Assembly (NCBI GenBank): GCA_964017235.1
Contig: OZ024936.1
Location: 10,144,496-10,208,495 of the forward strand
Length of the DNA: 64,000 nt
Source of the DNA: Sabellastarte sp. h YS-2021
Lineage: Eukaryota > Annelida > Polychaeta > Sabellida > Sabellidae
Direction of reading: 5' to 3'
The notes under the pieces were generated by a model, which was not told where the DNA came from, searched no databases, and saw only the letters and a list, made by a program, of their open reading frames with translations. Shown here one piece after another: positions 34,286-44,285 of the stretch; the first letter of the stretch is position 1, and each line of letters opens with the position of its first letter. The translations under genes were made by a program, and so were the position numbers.

Positions 34286-37200
34286 CAGAGATTTCATCAC
34301 ATGATGTAAACATTCTCGTCTACTTTTTGTGTCACGATGGATGAATTAAGTACAGTTGAGAAGAGTTCTGAACAAGAATTGGATAACAAATGCACATTGA
34401 AAACAATTTCTTTCACAAGGGAAACAAGGTAGAGAAAGAAGTTAAAATTGGCTTAGAGTTGAAAAGGAAATTTTAATGGAACAATGTATTAAACATCATA
34501 ATATTATCTGAGGAGCTTTGATAAAAAAGTGAATTATGGAGAAAAATTAGTAAGTAAATAAGTAAAAAACATTTGTCTAATAAAGTGCTGAAATTGACGT
34601 AAACATCCTCTATGGCGCCGATGTCCAAAAAGGGATAGTCCAGTTCCCAAAAAACAGAGGTCAGTATCCATAATAGAGTCTGATAGGGGAGATAGGCCTG
34701 TACAAACAAAATAAACCAAAGTGGCCACAACAAAAGAAGCATTGCTCAAGTGAAGATGTAAGTCAGGTATGGCCAGATACACAGCGACATGGATGATTGC
34801 TTATATTATAGTCCCGTCACATTATAATCACAACAAAGGTCAAAGGCATAATGTTAAATTATTCAATCAATCTGCATGGATAGAATTCAATGCATTTACG
34901 ATCAGACATGAACCTAAAATTACTGCATTTTGGCTGTTTCTGAGATGTTTTGTAATTTAAGAAAATCTAAGTAAAAAATTTCTTCCGATATTTAAGACTA
35001 ACCACATTCCCCATCCCCTAAATGGTGATTTCATTGACTACCTTAAGGAACTGAACATTGATTATGAAAGCATAACTTCTTATATAGTGAGCACTTTTCC
35101 ACATTTTGTGGCTATTATTGCACCAACTTTCATCAAATAAAAAGTATAAACAAGAAATAAAGTAACTAGTTACAAAGGGAAATTTATTTTTGTCTTGTTT
35201 TGAACTGCAACCCAATGAAAAACAGTCACTGCTCATTTCCAGTAGTATAATTTAATTTTGTGTTCTTTGTATAGTTTTTTTAATATTACAAAAGATTCAT
35301 GGCTGTTGGCATCTAGTGAAATCATTTCAATTGGTTCTTTTATTGAAGCTACAAATATGATATTTATATCAATTTGAAGGCATACTGTTATACTTTCTGA
35401 TGCTTTTATTTGAAGAAAGTGTACATTGTTATATATTAAAAATAAAATCATGTTTTCTTTGGAGAGCAATTTTTTGCAGTGTGCATTTCAAGTGTCTCAA
35501 CTGCTTGAATTTTTTGTTCTCAGGTCAAATCCGTATATATCTTTGAGCAAGCAATATCAGAATTAAGCAGCTATACCAAACTTTCTCAATACTTTTTAGG
35601 TATTATGCAATCATAGGGGCTATTCCAATGTGAACAAATATGATTGCAGCAAAGGTGCCAAAAAATGCATAACAGAGCAACTGAAATGCAGGACTCTCAT
35701 CTGAAGGGACAAACACAACAGGCAAAAAGTCCCACCTTTTAAAAAGATGGCCTCTGTCTGGAACTGAGAAAACTAAGAAACTGCTCTACCTCAAAAACCA
35801 TAGTAACTAACCTGATTTACAACATTCTCAATTTAACCAAGAAATGCAAATAAGTTTCTAAAATGTCAGCAAGGCAAAAAAAAAAAAAAAACCGGGGGGA
35901 AAAAAAACAAACTAACCAAACTAACGGGACCACCCCAAGACCGTATTGAGCTGTACATATTTCCAAGATAAACAAGAAGATATTTGGTCATGACTTAAAT
36001 GCTGCTCTAAACATAAGAGTGAAAAAAAGAACAAGAGTTTCCAAATTAGATTAATCCCTACCTTGAAATCATCTGCTGAAGTTTATTACCTCACTGTGAA
36101 TAACAAAGACCTTTGGACTCCAGAACTACAAGACATTAATATTTTCCAACTGATTATCAATAAACAATTTATCCATGATTGGAACAATTTATGCTAAGAA
36201 AACCAATTAGATTCAAAAGCAAAAGAAAAAACTGAATTTATTCTCTATGAGATACATTACTAGACGATATTGAGGAGTACATGTAAAGCTGAAAATTAAA
36301 GCAGTCAAAATATGATCTTAAGTGAGACCACCATCATTTATGACTACTTGATTTGACTCTAGCTCTAGAGCTGAATGTTGTTTTCACTCCATGCACACCA
36401 TACTGGTTGTAAGATCAACGTGAAGCTTGCAGAATTTCATTGCAGGAACACATTCACCAGGGATTGATTTTATATCATCTTTGTGAGTAATCACAAAACA
36501 GTGGAAACATATGGCCCAGCGGATGTGGCTGGAGAATTACCTGTAGCATATCAGACTGGCAAGCGACTGTTTGTTTTTAAGGTTCTCATATCACCTATCA
36601 CCTTCACACTGACATTTTCACATTTACTCATGTTATATTTGTGCAAACTCAAGTAGTGAACATTTTTATCTCCTTTTGGAACCTTAAATATTTTCCTTTG
36701 GTTACCTTTTTTACCACAACAGTTTTTTCTGTAGGATGTCCATAAATGCTTATAAGATTAGTTCTAAGACTAAGAATCTATGAACACAAAGTCTCTGTCA
36801 ATAAACCCAAGGATAACAGGATCACACCTGGAAAGGACATTCTGTTAGGAATATGTCGTCCTCAATCCTGGAATGGGGCACTCCCAAATACAACACTCCC
36901 ACGTAGTTTCACAGAAGGCGTGGGCAGTGGTGGATGTGGAAAATTGGAGCTGTACATCCAATTCGCATCAATCAATTTATCTAGCTGATTGTGTATTTTT
37001 GTCTCCCCTCGCACTCTAGAGACTTCTTGATCTTGTTGTTTTCTATATGCACATTCACTAGATTAGCAGAATATAATGTCCTACACTCTAACACAGCAAT
37101 TAGAAGACACTAGGGCATTACCCACATGATGCAGTAAGGATTCCCTCAAAAATAGGGAATTCCCTCATTATGCGACATTTGTGACGTAACAGCATTTATG

Positions 37201-37385
37201 ACATAACAACAGCCATTTCGTAAAACATAATCACGTCACAAATCAGGTTACCAGTTCATATTGTTACCTTGATCAAGGCTGGATATATGATTAATGTTTT
37301 TAATCAATAACTGATTACACTTGTGAAATCTGTGATTTAACATTATTAAAACATATTGTTTTGTATTTATAACACTATTAACAAT
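34286..37385. other. long stretch without recognised genes
   Basis: Mostly AT-rich. A potential start 'MDELSTVEKSSEQELDN' opens at 34337 but stops after about 30 codons. 35876-35917 is A16 CCGGGGGG A9. Short ORFs at 34473-34782 (minus) and 36746-36988 have no family resemblance. Decayed repeats probably fill this region, but I cannot name them. Confidence 0.4.
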
Positions 37386-37391
37386 ACAAAA

Positions 37392-38515
37392 ATGGACATT
37401 AAACTAAAATTTGTATGTGGGATTTGTGAAACAGCTTTCACAAAATAGTCCAGTTTAAAGAGGCATAAAACCAACCAACATTTAGGAGTAAGCTATAATT
37501 GTATCAACTGTACAAAAATATACAAATATACACTCCAAGAAATGTCTGCAACAAGACATTGATGACCAGAAAAACAAACACAGTACCAGTCACCAACCAT
37601 CTCCATCAAACCACCACACTGGGCACCAGTCACCACCCAGGCAAATAAAACCATTGACCGAAATGGTTATCAAGTGATATCATATCAAGTGATATCACTC
37701 ATATATACATGGACTTTACAGTTAGTGACTCAGAAGAAGATGATGCACAATCAACTTCTGACTCTGAAGACCTTGAAAGGACAACCCTGTGCTCCAAAAT
37801 GTGCAGAGAAGTTAACACAGATATATCTTGCCTACACATGGTAGATAAGTCAACATAACAAAGACCCTCTCATAATCCTCACCGCTGATGAGATCACTTA
37901 ACTCAAGGATGGACTGGCCATTGCTAGTTTTGAAAAATGCCCAAGGATATTTGTTGACAGAGTGGGAAGTGACATAATGATTGTGTTTTCTAAACCCAAT
38001 TTGGAAAGGGCCACTACCCCCACCTCACAAATTGGTCTTCTGAATTCCCTACCTGGATACTCTAAAAGCAGCCAGACCAAAGAACAGGTCTCCCAAAGGC
38101 TGAGACACAATCCCACCCAGACCCTGTAGTTAGCCCCACACGTGGCACTCGTGTAAAAAAATAACCAAGAGAGCTACCCCTCACCCATGGTATGCATCAC
38201 AGCCCTGTTTAAGGAAGATAACTCAAACACCACCTCAGTACAGTCAGAGACACTATCCTCAGATTTGTACCAACCAGGACTATCACCACTGCTGCCAGTA
38301 ACCAACTTACAGGGAAGATCAAAACTGAGATCACCCAGGGCCCGAATCTTGTTGACACTGATGCCTCACCAGAGACCGACAAGATGGACAATGACTTCTT
38401 AGAGCAATTATGCTCCAGGAAACCCACCAGGACAAGCTTATTCATACCAACATATTCTTATTCAACAATTTTCTACAATGTATTCATATATACTTCTGTC
38501 AAAAAGTGTGAATAA
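37392..38515 (+). pseudogene. C2H2 zinc-finger coding relic of unknown class
   Basis: From ATG 37392 the frame reads 'MDIKLKFVCGICETAFTK', a stop, then 'SSLKRHKTNQHLGVSYNCIN' and 'CTKIYKYTLQ'. This is one classical C2H2 finger (C..C.12.H...H) with a stop inside it, and a second, incomplete one. A Pro/Thr/Gln-rich stretch follows, then an acidic Ser-rich stretch near 37720-37780 ('VSDSEEDDAQSTSDSEDLER', partly frame-shifted). At 38306-38510 another open frame begins 'QLTGKIKTEITQGPNLVDTD' and runs to a TAA. The parts may belong to one decayed gene or element ORF1. Function unknown. Confidence 0.4.
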
Positions 38516-39544
38516 ACTGACCATGAACCAAGTAAAGTATATGGTGTTTCTCTTCATGTGCTCTATAATTGTAATTACATATGACCTACTTTACACTTAC
38601 AAGTAGTCCATAAATACACTTAGAGTTCACATACGTTGATATCAACATGTGCAACCATATGGTTGTATTCTCTGTCATGAAAAAGAAAAATTTAATACTT
38701 AGATGGGAACTAGGTCTAAATATAATGCCATCTGGTCATATAATTGTTAACTTGGGCCTAGTGTCCATATGCCAAGAATATAAGATATACCTAAACATGT
38801 AATACAGTCAATCACCGAAAATAAGAACGCCCGAAAATAAGAACTTGGCCCCCCCCCAAATGGCCTTACTAATTTTTACCAAAAATAAGAATGTGGGGCA
38901 AAATGGGCCTGCTAATTTTTACCAAAAATAAGAACGTCAAAATACCTCCATCCATTTCAAAGAACTTGTAAGAACAAAAAAAAAAAAAAAAAAAAAATGA
39001 CAGTAACATTCATGTGTCTAAAGAATCATATTAAACTGCACTTAATTTTTTATTATTTTCAGAATACTTTCAAGAAAAGTGTAAGGAATAATATTTTAAT
39101 TTTGAAATACAACAAGGAAAAACAAAATGCAAAGCAATTACAAGACATTTAGTATTGAAATTTGTTTATAAGCTTTTCAGGAAAAGTATCACAAATAATG
39201 TTTGAAATGTACTCAGGAAAAACCCTGCTTAAAAGGAAAAACCCTGCTTAAAAGAAAAAAAAGAAATGTTTTATTGAAATTATTCAATGCCCTTTTAAGA
39301 AGGGTGCAACAAAGAATTTGTTTGAAATATACTCAGGATAAAACTATATCAAAGATATCAAACTACATCAGTTATTGTTGCAAAGACCCACTTAACTTTT
39401 GATGTTTTGATTATATAAGTGTTAATACAATGTGGTGTGTTTCATCTCTAAATCCCTTACCTACTCACTCATGCTCAGGTGAAGTTCATCAAAACAACAT
39501 CACATAGTAGTAAGATAACTTAATTGATTGTAGGTAACCCCATA

Positions 39545-42500
39545 AAAGACTAATAATAATAATTCATTTATTCGTTAAGTTGCACAGTGATCATTAAAGC
39601 ATGTACAATAACACTTCAAACTGAACACAAAACACAGGAAAATAAAAACATGAGAACTTGAATGTACAGAAATGAGATCAACTATATATTTTTTTACATA
39701 TTATCTGAAAATAAGTCGCTCTAACTAGAGCTGAGGAAATCTATAATATGAGAGATGTTATTTTTGTCACAATCAGGAAGTAGAGCACAATCTCTCATTT
39801 CAATGAAATCATTAATAGTACCAGCTATAGCAATATCTTGTTCACTGGGAACCTTGAAGCATTCCATTCTGTTGTAACAATATAGCTGATATTTGTCTAA
39901 TGAATATTGTGAACTTAAGTAGTTTAGACTACAAGATACATCAGATTTACTCCCTCTCAAGACAAGGTTGTAACAGAGTCGAACAATACTATTTGGACTA
40001 GATTGACAATTCTGAAGAAACTTTAATTGTCGTCTGTGTAATTGCACATCAATATCAACATCGGCACAGAGTAGATGAATAAGGTTTGAATGTGTTCTAT
40101 TAGAAACCTGAAGAAGACGTCTGCAGCATTTACGCCAGGCAATATACACCTTTTCAGTGATACTGGAGTCAAAATTCCATAACTGACATCCATACAGTGC
40201 CATACAGTATGTTTTAAACAGAAAATACTTTAGCTCACTAGTAGCAGAATGGAATTTAAACATTAATGAATTAAATCTAGAATACATTGTATGAACAGCA
40301 TCAGTTACATATTTGTCACTTCTACAACTGTCCAGCAGGTTACCAAGATGTCTTTCCCATTTAGAGCTTTGAATATTTACATTGTTAAAAAAGATAGAGT
40401 TCTGTTCTACACTAGATTTACCCATAATAAGATATTTACATTTACTTGCATTAAAAATAATACTGTTTGTTTCTGCAAATTTATTGGCAATGTCTAACAT
40501 ACTGTTTAATGCATTCTTAGAAGGGGCTAACAGGATTATATCATCTGCATATCCCAGGGCACCTGTGAAGGTACACCCTATGTGGCACCCAAGTCTCTGT
40601 TGTGTGAAATGCTGAAACAAGCCATCAACATATATGGCAAATAAGGTTGGCGAAAGGACTCCCCCTTGTTTGACACCATTCTTTATAGTAAAGGGTTCAG
40701 AGAGTGTATTTATCCAATTGACACACATTATTTGATGTGTATACAGATTAAGAAGCAATCTAGTGACTACCGGGCACAGGCCACGATTACATAGAAGTTT
40801 GAACAAGGTAGCATATTGCACTCTATCAAATGCCTGAGAGGCATCTAGAAGCATGACATGAACATCAGTATTTTTATTGTTATAGTACTGTATAACTTCC
40901 CTCACAACAAATGAACACTGATTCGTAGAATGGTCCTTTTTAAAACCGAACTGCAGGTCACTAGTGTTGAGGGTGTGTTTATGCCTATTTAATATGCATA
41001 AGTCCAGCAACTTCAATAAAATACTACCCATGGCAATGGCACGATAATTTTTTGAGTCATTCAGAGATTTCCTTTTATCTTTCGGGATAGGAATCAGGAC
41101 AGATTCCAGGAGATCATCAGGCACAATGTTATGGGTGATCATATTACTAAGTAGTAAAGACAGCATCACATGCAGTCTATCATTCCCGTGTATCAGGTGA
41201 TCAGTGAAAAAACATTTGTGACCACCATGTTTGCCAGATTTCAACTGGTCTATGGCAAGTTTGACATCTTGGACACGAATATGATGATCATGATAGCATC
41301 TTTTTGTGAAGCAGCGTGAAGTTATTTCCTTTTCAACGTAATTTGTAAGATAATGCAAGTCACCTGTACTTGTTGGAACACTGCTGTAAAGCTTAGCATA
41401 CTTATCTCTAAATAAAGAAGCAATGTCGCTTCTGCCTTGTGTGTTGTCCATACTGACTGCTGGGGTGTTAGACTTTGAACAAAGTTTTCTGATGTTCTCC
41501 CATAATTGTATAGTATTGTTTGACCTAAGAGAGCTAGCGACATTAGTCATCACAATAGCATCCTGGTTTCTTTTCACCTGTTTGACTACTCTGTGATATT
41601 GAGCACGTGTTGATCGCCGTATATCAGCGACTAATCCATGATGAGGACAACCACAACTCTTCCAAATGTTGTGCCAAAAAATTGCTTTTTCATGGTACTC
41701 TTTGACCCATTTATTCCATCCAGGGATGATGTGCCTATTTCTTTGTGTGTTGGAAGAATATGGGATATTAGATTTTGAGGCAGTTAGACAGGCTGACACT
41801 ATATGATCATACAGTTCTTTAATGAGATTTCTGTGTGTCTTTTGAGTACACATTACATTATTACAAGATATGACACATTTAGAAATATTCTTTTGAGCTA
41901 GCAAGTAGTTCAAATCACTTTTGTATTTGTCCAGGTTTTCAACAGAGGCCCTCATCCACATTGGTTTGGGAATGTGCATGTTGTCGCCTTCACTCGCCGG
42001 AACATTTGTACATTTTATATCAAGATGCATGCTTATTGGAGAATGATCTGATGTATTATGACCTTCATGAGACACATAGTACTCAAGCACAGAGTCTTTT
42101 AACAGATTAGATACAAAGATATGATCTAACCATGAACGTTCACAGCAGGATTTACTTTCATATGTGTAATTGATAGGATCAGATGGGGGCACGATGCTCA
42201 GACCTTCCTTGGACAAAAAATCAGAAAGACATTTAGTATAAGTGGAAGCACCTCTTGAGAAGTCTGTGTTGAAATCTCCCCCAAGAATCACTGCATCATA
42301 TTTGTGAGAGTCACAGTAGCTAGATATTAGACTTAAGCAGAACAAAAAATCATCCCTATGAGAAGTGTCAGATTCACATGGCATGTAAACATTAAAGATA
42401 AGTAGGTGTTTCTGCTCTATTATTATGTTGATACCACTTATCCTCGAATTTGGGATGTTAATGGGAGTTACAGATGCATTTAGGTTGGACTTCCAAAGAA

Positions 42501-42662
42501 TTGCAGTTCCGCCAAATGGTCTACCAGTTAGTAACTTCTTTTTATCCATTCCAGAAGTGCCATGAATTTCACAATTTGCCATTACATTTTTGTAGATATC
42601 AAGATTGTCGCATAAGAGCCAATGTTCTTGAATCAACAGGATGTCTGATTTATCCAAGATAA
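39545..42662 (-). mobile_element. LINE insertion (endonuclease + RT), near-intact ORF2
   Basis: Minus-strand element: a 978-codon ORF followed by about 180 bases of 3' UTR and an ATTATT-repeat tail at 39551-39562. The 5' end is abrupt near 42662, within the endonuclease domain. No clear target duplication was found by eye. It sits inside the TIR element 38805-43475. Confidence 0.8.
39721..42657 (-). CDS. LINE ORF2: APE endonuclease (partial) + reverse transcriptase
   Basis: The 978-codon frame is free of stops. Endonuclease motifs: 'DILLIQEHWL' (residues 5-14), 'GGTAILW' (49-55), 'VILGGDFN' (123-130), 'SWLDHIF' (175-181), 'TSDHSPI' (202-208, catalytic His). RT: 'LIPIPK' (521-526), 'YRAIAMGSILLKLLD', 'DLQFGFKKDHST' (567-578), 'LLDASQAFDRV' (603-613, first Asp), 'GVKQGGVLSPTLFAIYVDGL' (661-680), 'GYADDIILLAP' (702-712, catalytic Asp pair). 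The style suits the CR1/L2/Rex1 side of the Jockey superfamily, but the clade is uncertain. The first 20-30 residues of the endonuclease, including the usual N-terminal Asn, are missing, and the listed start is TTG. This is a 5'-truncated but young copy, which is striking given that every other LINE here is riddled with stops. Confidence 0.85.
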   Translation of the reverse strand: MDKSDILLIQEHWLLCDNLDIYKNVMANCEIHGTSGMDKKKLLTGRPFGGTAILWKSNLNASVTPINIPNSRISGINIIIEQKHLLIFNVYMPCESDTSHRDDFLFCLSLISSYCDSHKYDAVILGGDFNTDFSRGASTYTKCLSDFLSKEGLSIVPPSDPINYTYESKSCCERSWLDHIFVSNLLKDSVLEYYVSHEGHNTSDHSPISMHLDIKCTNVPASEGDNMHIPKPMWMRASVENLDKYKSDLNYLLAQKNISKCVISCNNVMCTQKTHRNLIKELYDHIVSACLTASKSNIPYSSNTQRNRHIIPGWNKWVKEYHEKAIFWHNIWKSCGCPHHGLVADIRRSTRAQYHRVVKQVKRNQDAIVMTNVASSLRSNNTIQLWENIRKLCSKSNTPAVSMDNTQGRSDIASLFRDKYAKLYSSVPTSTGDLHYLTNYVEKEITSRCFTKRCYHDHHIRVQDVKLAIDQLKSGKHGGHKCFFTDHLIHGNDRLHVMLSLLLSNMITHNIVPDDLLESVLIPIPKDKRKSLNDSKNYRAIAMGSILLKLLDLCILNRHKHTLNTSDLQFGFKKDHSTNQCSFVVREVIQYYNNKNTDVHVMLLDASQAFDRVQYATLFKLLCNRGLCPVVTRLLLNLYTHQIMCVNWINTLSEPFTIKNGVKQGGVLSPTLFAIYVDGLFQHFTQQRLGCHIGCTFTGALGYADDIILLAPSKNALNSMLDIANKFAETNSIIFNASKCKYLIMGKSSVEQNSIFFNNVNIQSSKWERHLGNLLDSCRSDKYVTDAVHTMYSRFNSLMFKFHSATSELKYFLFKTYCMALYGCQLWNFDSSITEKVYIAWRKCCRRLLQVSNRTHSNLIHLLCADVDIDVQLHRRQLKFLQNCQSSPNSIVRLCYNLVLRGSKSDVSCSLNYLSSQYSLDKYQLYCYNRMECFKVPSEQDIAIAGTINDFIEMRDCALLPDCDKNNISHIIDFLSSS

Positions 42663-42773
42663 ATATAAAGTATAATGCAGGACAATGTTAATTGCAATCT
42701 GTCTTCATATTTCTGTATATATAGCAGGAACTAGTGAATACAGATCATAACATAAACTGAAAACAAAAAGTAT

Positions 42774-43245
42774 GTGGAAATTTGTGAAAAAAGTGATGGG
42801 TCTTCCTATGATTCTCCCCCATTTGTTAAAAACAAGCCTGGAAATACTTGTGATATTTGTGAGCAATTTGTGCCAGGTAATGCTGGGAGTTTAAAAGTGC
42901 ATAAATGGAAGCATCAGACACAGTCAAAAGGTCAGTCTGAAGGACAGTGGTGTAATGTGTGCAAAATCTTTGTCAAGGGAAACAAGGGCAACCTTTAAGT
43001 ACACACAGAGACAAAGCATAAAGACAAAGCCAAAAGTGACACTAATTCCAAAAACAAACAAATGCCAACACATCTTTGTGATTTATTTGAGTCTGATGAA
43101 GAGGAGGTGGAGTTTGAGGGATATACACAGGATGAAGTTGATCAGCTAGAGGCCTTGTTAAATTATGAGATGTGTGAGGAGTCTGATGCTGAGGAAAATA
43201 TACAAAATATATATATTTTGCAATTACAGTTATATTTTACAGTTT
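42774..43245 (+). pseudogene. C2H2-like two-finger ORF inside the TIR element
   Basis: The first frame (42774-42998) encodes 'CDICEQFVPGNAGSLKVHKW KH', with C..C.12.H...H spacing, then a second finger 'CNVCKIFVKGNKGNL', where a taa interrupts before 'VHTETKH'. The reading continues in frame to an acidic tail 'FESDEEEVEFEGYTQDEVDQ' and a stop at 43245, with AATAAA at 43246-43251. The fingers share a G-N-X-G-X-L pattern and so form an internal duplication. The upstream half of the gene, if any, lies beyond the nested LINE or is lost. It could be a DNA-binding domain captured by the transposon or the C-terminus of its own protein. Confidence 0.45.
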
Positions 43246-43285
43246 AAATAAAGGTGTTAAGTAACTTATTTGTTTGTAAATTTTA

Positions 43286-43408
43286 CCATAAATAAGAACG
43301 CGGGGGGGGGGGGGGGGGGGGGGCCTCAAAAGTGATGTATGGAAAATAAGAATGTGCCCCTGGGGGGGGGGGGGGCCAAAATGCCTGTATGGAAAATAAG
43401 AACGTGGC

Positions 43409-43441
<33 letters not shown>
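43286..43441. repeat. three poly-G tracts separated by AAAATAAGAA.G units
   Basis: G-runs of about 20, 14 and 30 bases lie at 43302-43323, 43361-43374 and 43410-43441, each preceded by AATAAGAACG-like words. They translate to polyproline on the minus strand, which explains the apparent ORFs there. Run lengths may be assembly artefacts. Confidence 0.85.
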
Positions 43442-43443
<2 letters not shown>

Positions 43444-43677
43444 TAAACATTCCACGTTCTTTCGGTGATTGACTGTAATAGCCCACATGATATGGCCTTT
43501 ATTAACTAGACATTTAACACAAGAGTAACACTAACATGTAGACTTACCCTCAGGCAACCTGTACCTAACCTTCTTATGTCTTTACAAGGCAATGGGTTTA
43601 AATGTTATATGAATCATAAACTGCCTGTATAAACCTCATACATATTAACACTCATGAATTTATAAATATGACCTAAA

Positions 43678-44263
43678 ATGAAAATTTTAATTACTTAAAT
43701 GTAGCTTTTATAAGCTACATGCTTACCAAGTGGAACTGAATGCTAACTCGGGAGGTCGCAGGTATCCGGCCAACGTCCAAGAAAAATAGACATTTAGTTT
43801 TGGCCGTAGCCTCAGGTTGTACTCTCATGGAACTCTTCTCAACTCTTCCTCCTTTTTTCGTTGGCCGCGTGATTTGGAAGCGTTTGCTTTGTGCATTCAT
43901 ATTTTACTTTGATTTCCCAGTTTTTATGTATTGTTGGTTATAACTTGGCTATTTTACCTTATTAATGATACACACTATTCTGTGAAACTTCCATTTTGAC
44001 AGGATAAGTATTTCTTTACTGTTTTGTGATTTGTGAGTTTTCTCGGTTCAGGTTTGTTTACGCATCTTTTATTAAAGTAAAAATGTCCTCCAATACCCAA
44101 AGAACAAACAAAGAGAAACCTTGATCTTTGAAGTGTTGACATTTCTGTCTTCCATTTGATAACCACAATTATTGTCCTTCCTGTAGGGAAGCAAATAGAG
44201 GCGATGATCCATGTGTTACTCTAGAATCTCCATGTGACATTTGCTCTGGTTACTCAGATGAAC
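43678..44263 (+). mobile_element. 586-bp DIRS fragment (terminus + gag start) flanked by 22-bp direct repeat
   Basis: It begins exactly with the DIRS terminal sequence TGAAAATTTTAATTACTTAA seen at 50116. It continues through an inverted-repeat-like region about 70-75% similar to 50157-50300 (CTTACCAAGTGG, CTGAATGCT, TTTTTCGTTG) and ends inside gag. The flanks are perfect 22-bp direct copies at 43656-43677 and 44264-44285, beginning GAATTTATAAATATGACC. Full DIRS elements do not create target duplications. Confidence 0.8.
44083..44263 (+). pseudogene. DIRS gag N-terminal fragment
   Basis: ATG 44083 opens a short frame; after one stop (44104) it resumes 'HFCLPFDNHNYCPSCREANR' and 'GDDPCVTLESPCDICSGYSD', plainly related to the gag N-terminus of the full DIRS copy ('HFCQPFDSHGYCPSCRDAGK', 'GDDLCVTKAGTCQICASF'). 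The Cys pattern is kept. It stops at the direct repeat. Confidence 0.8.
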
Positions 44264-44285
44264 GAATTTATAAATATGACCTAAA

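Larger units (their letters stand above)
38805..43475. mobile_element. 4.67-kb TIR element, TA-flanked, pogo/Tigger-like ends, LINE nested inside
   Basis: CAGTCAATCACCGAAA at 38805-38820 is matched by TTTCGGTGATTGACTG at 43460-43475, each flanked by TA (38803-38804 and 43476-43477), as in Tc1/mariner-pogo elements. Next to the tips, both ends carry direct copies of AAAATAAGAACG spaced by C- or G-runs (38818-38940 and 43286-43410). The interior comprises 38941-39540 (AT-rich, two tandem AGGAAAAACCCTGCTTAAAA copies at 39212-39255) and 42665-43270 (C2H2-like ORF), interrupted by the LINE at 39545-42660. Without the LINE it would be about 1.55 kb. No DDE transposase is visible, so it is non-autonomous. 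Confidence 0.75.

Noticed and set aside
43237-43488. Proline-rich proteins on the minus strand
   Set aside because: They are translations of poly-G tracts.
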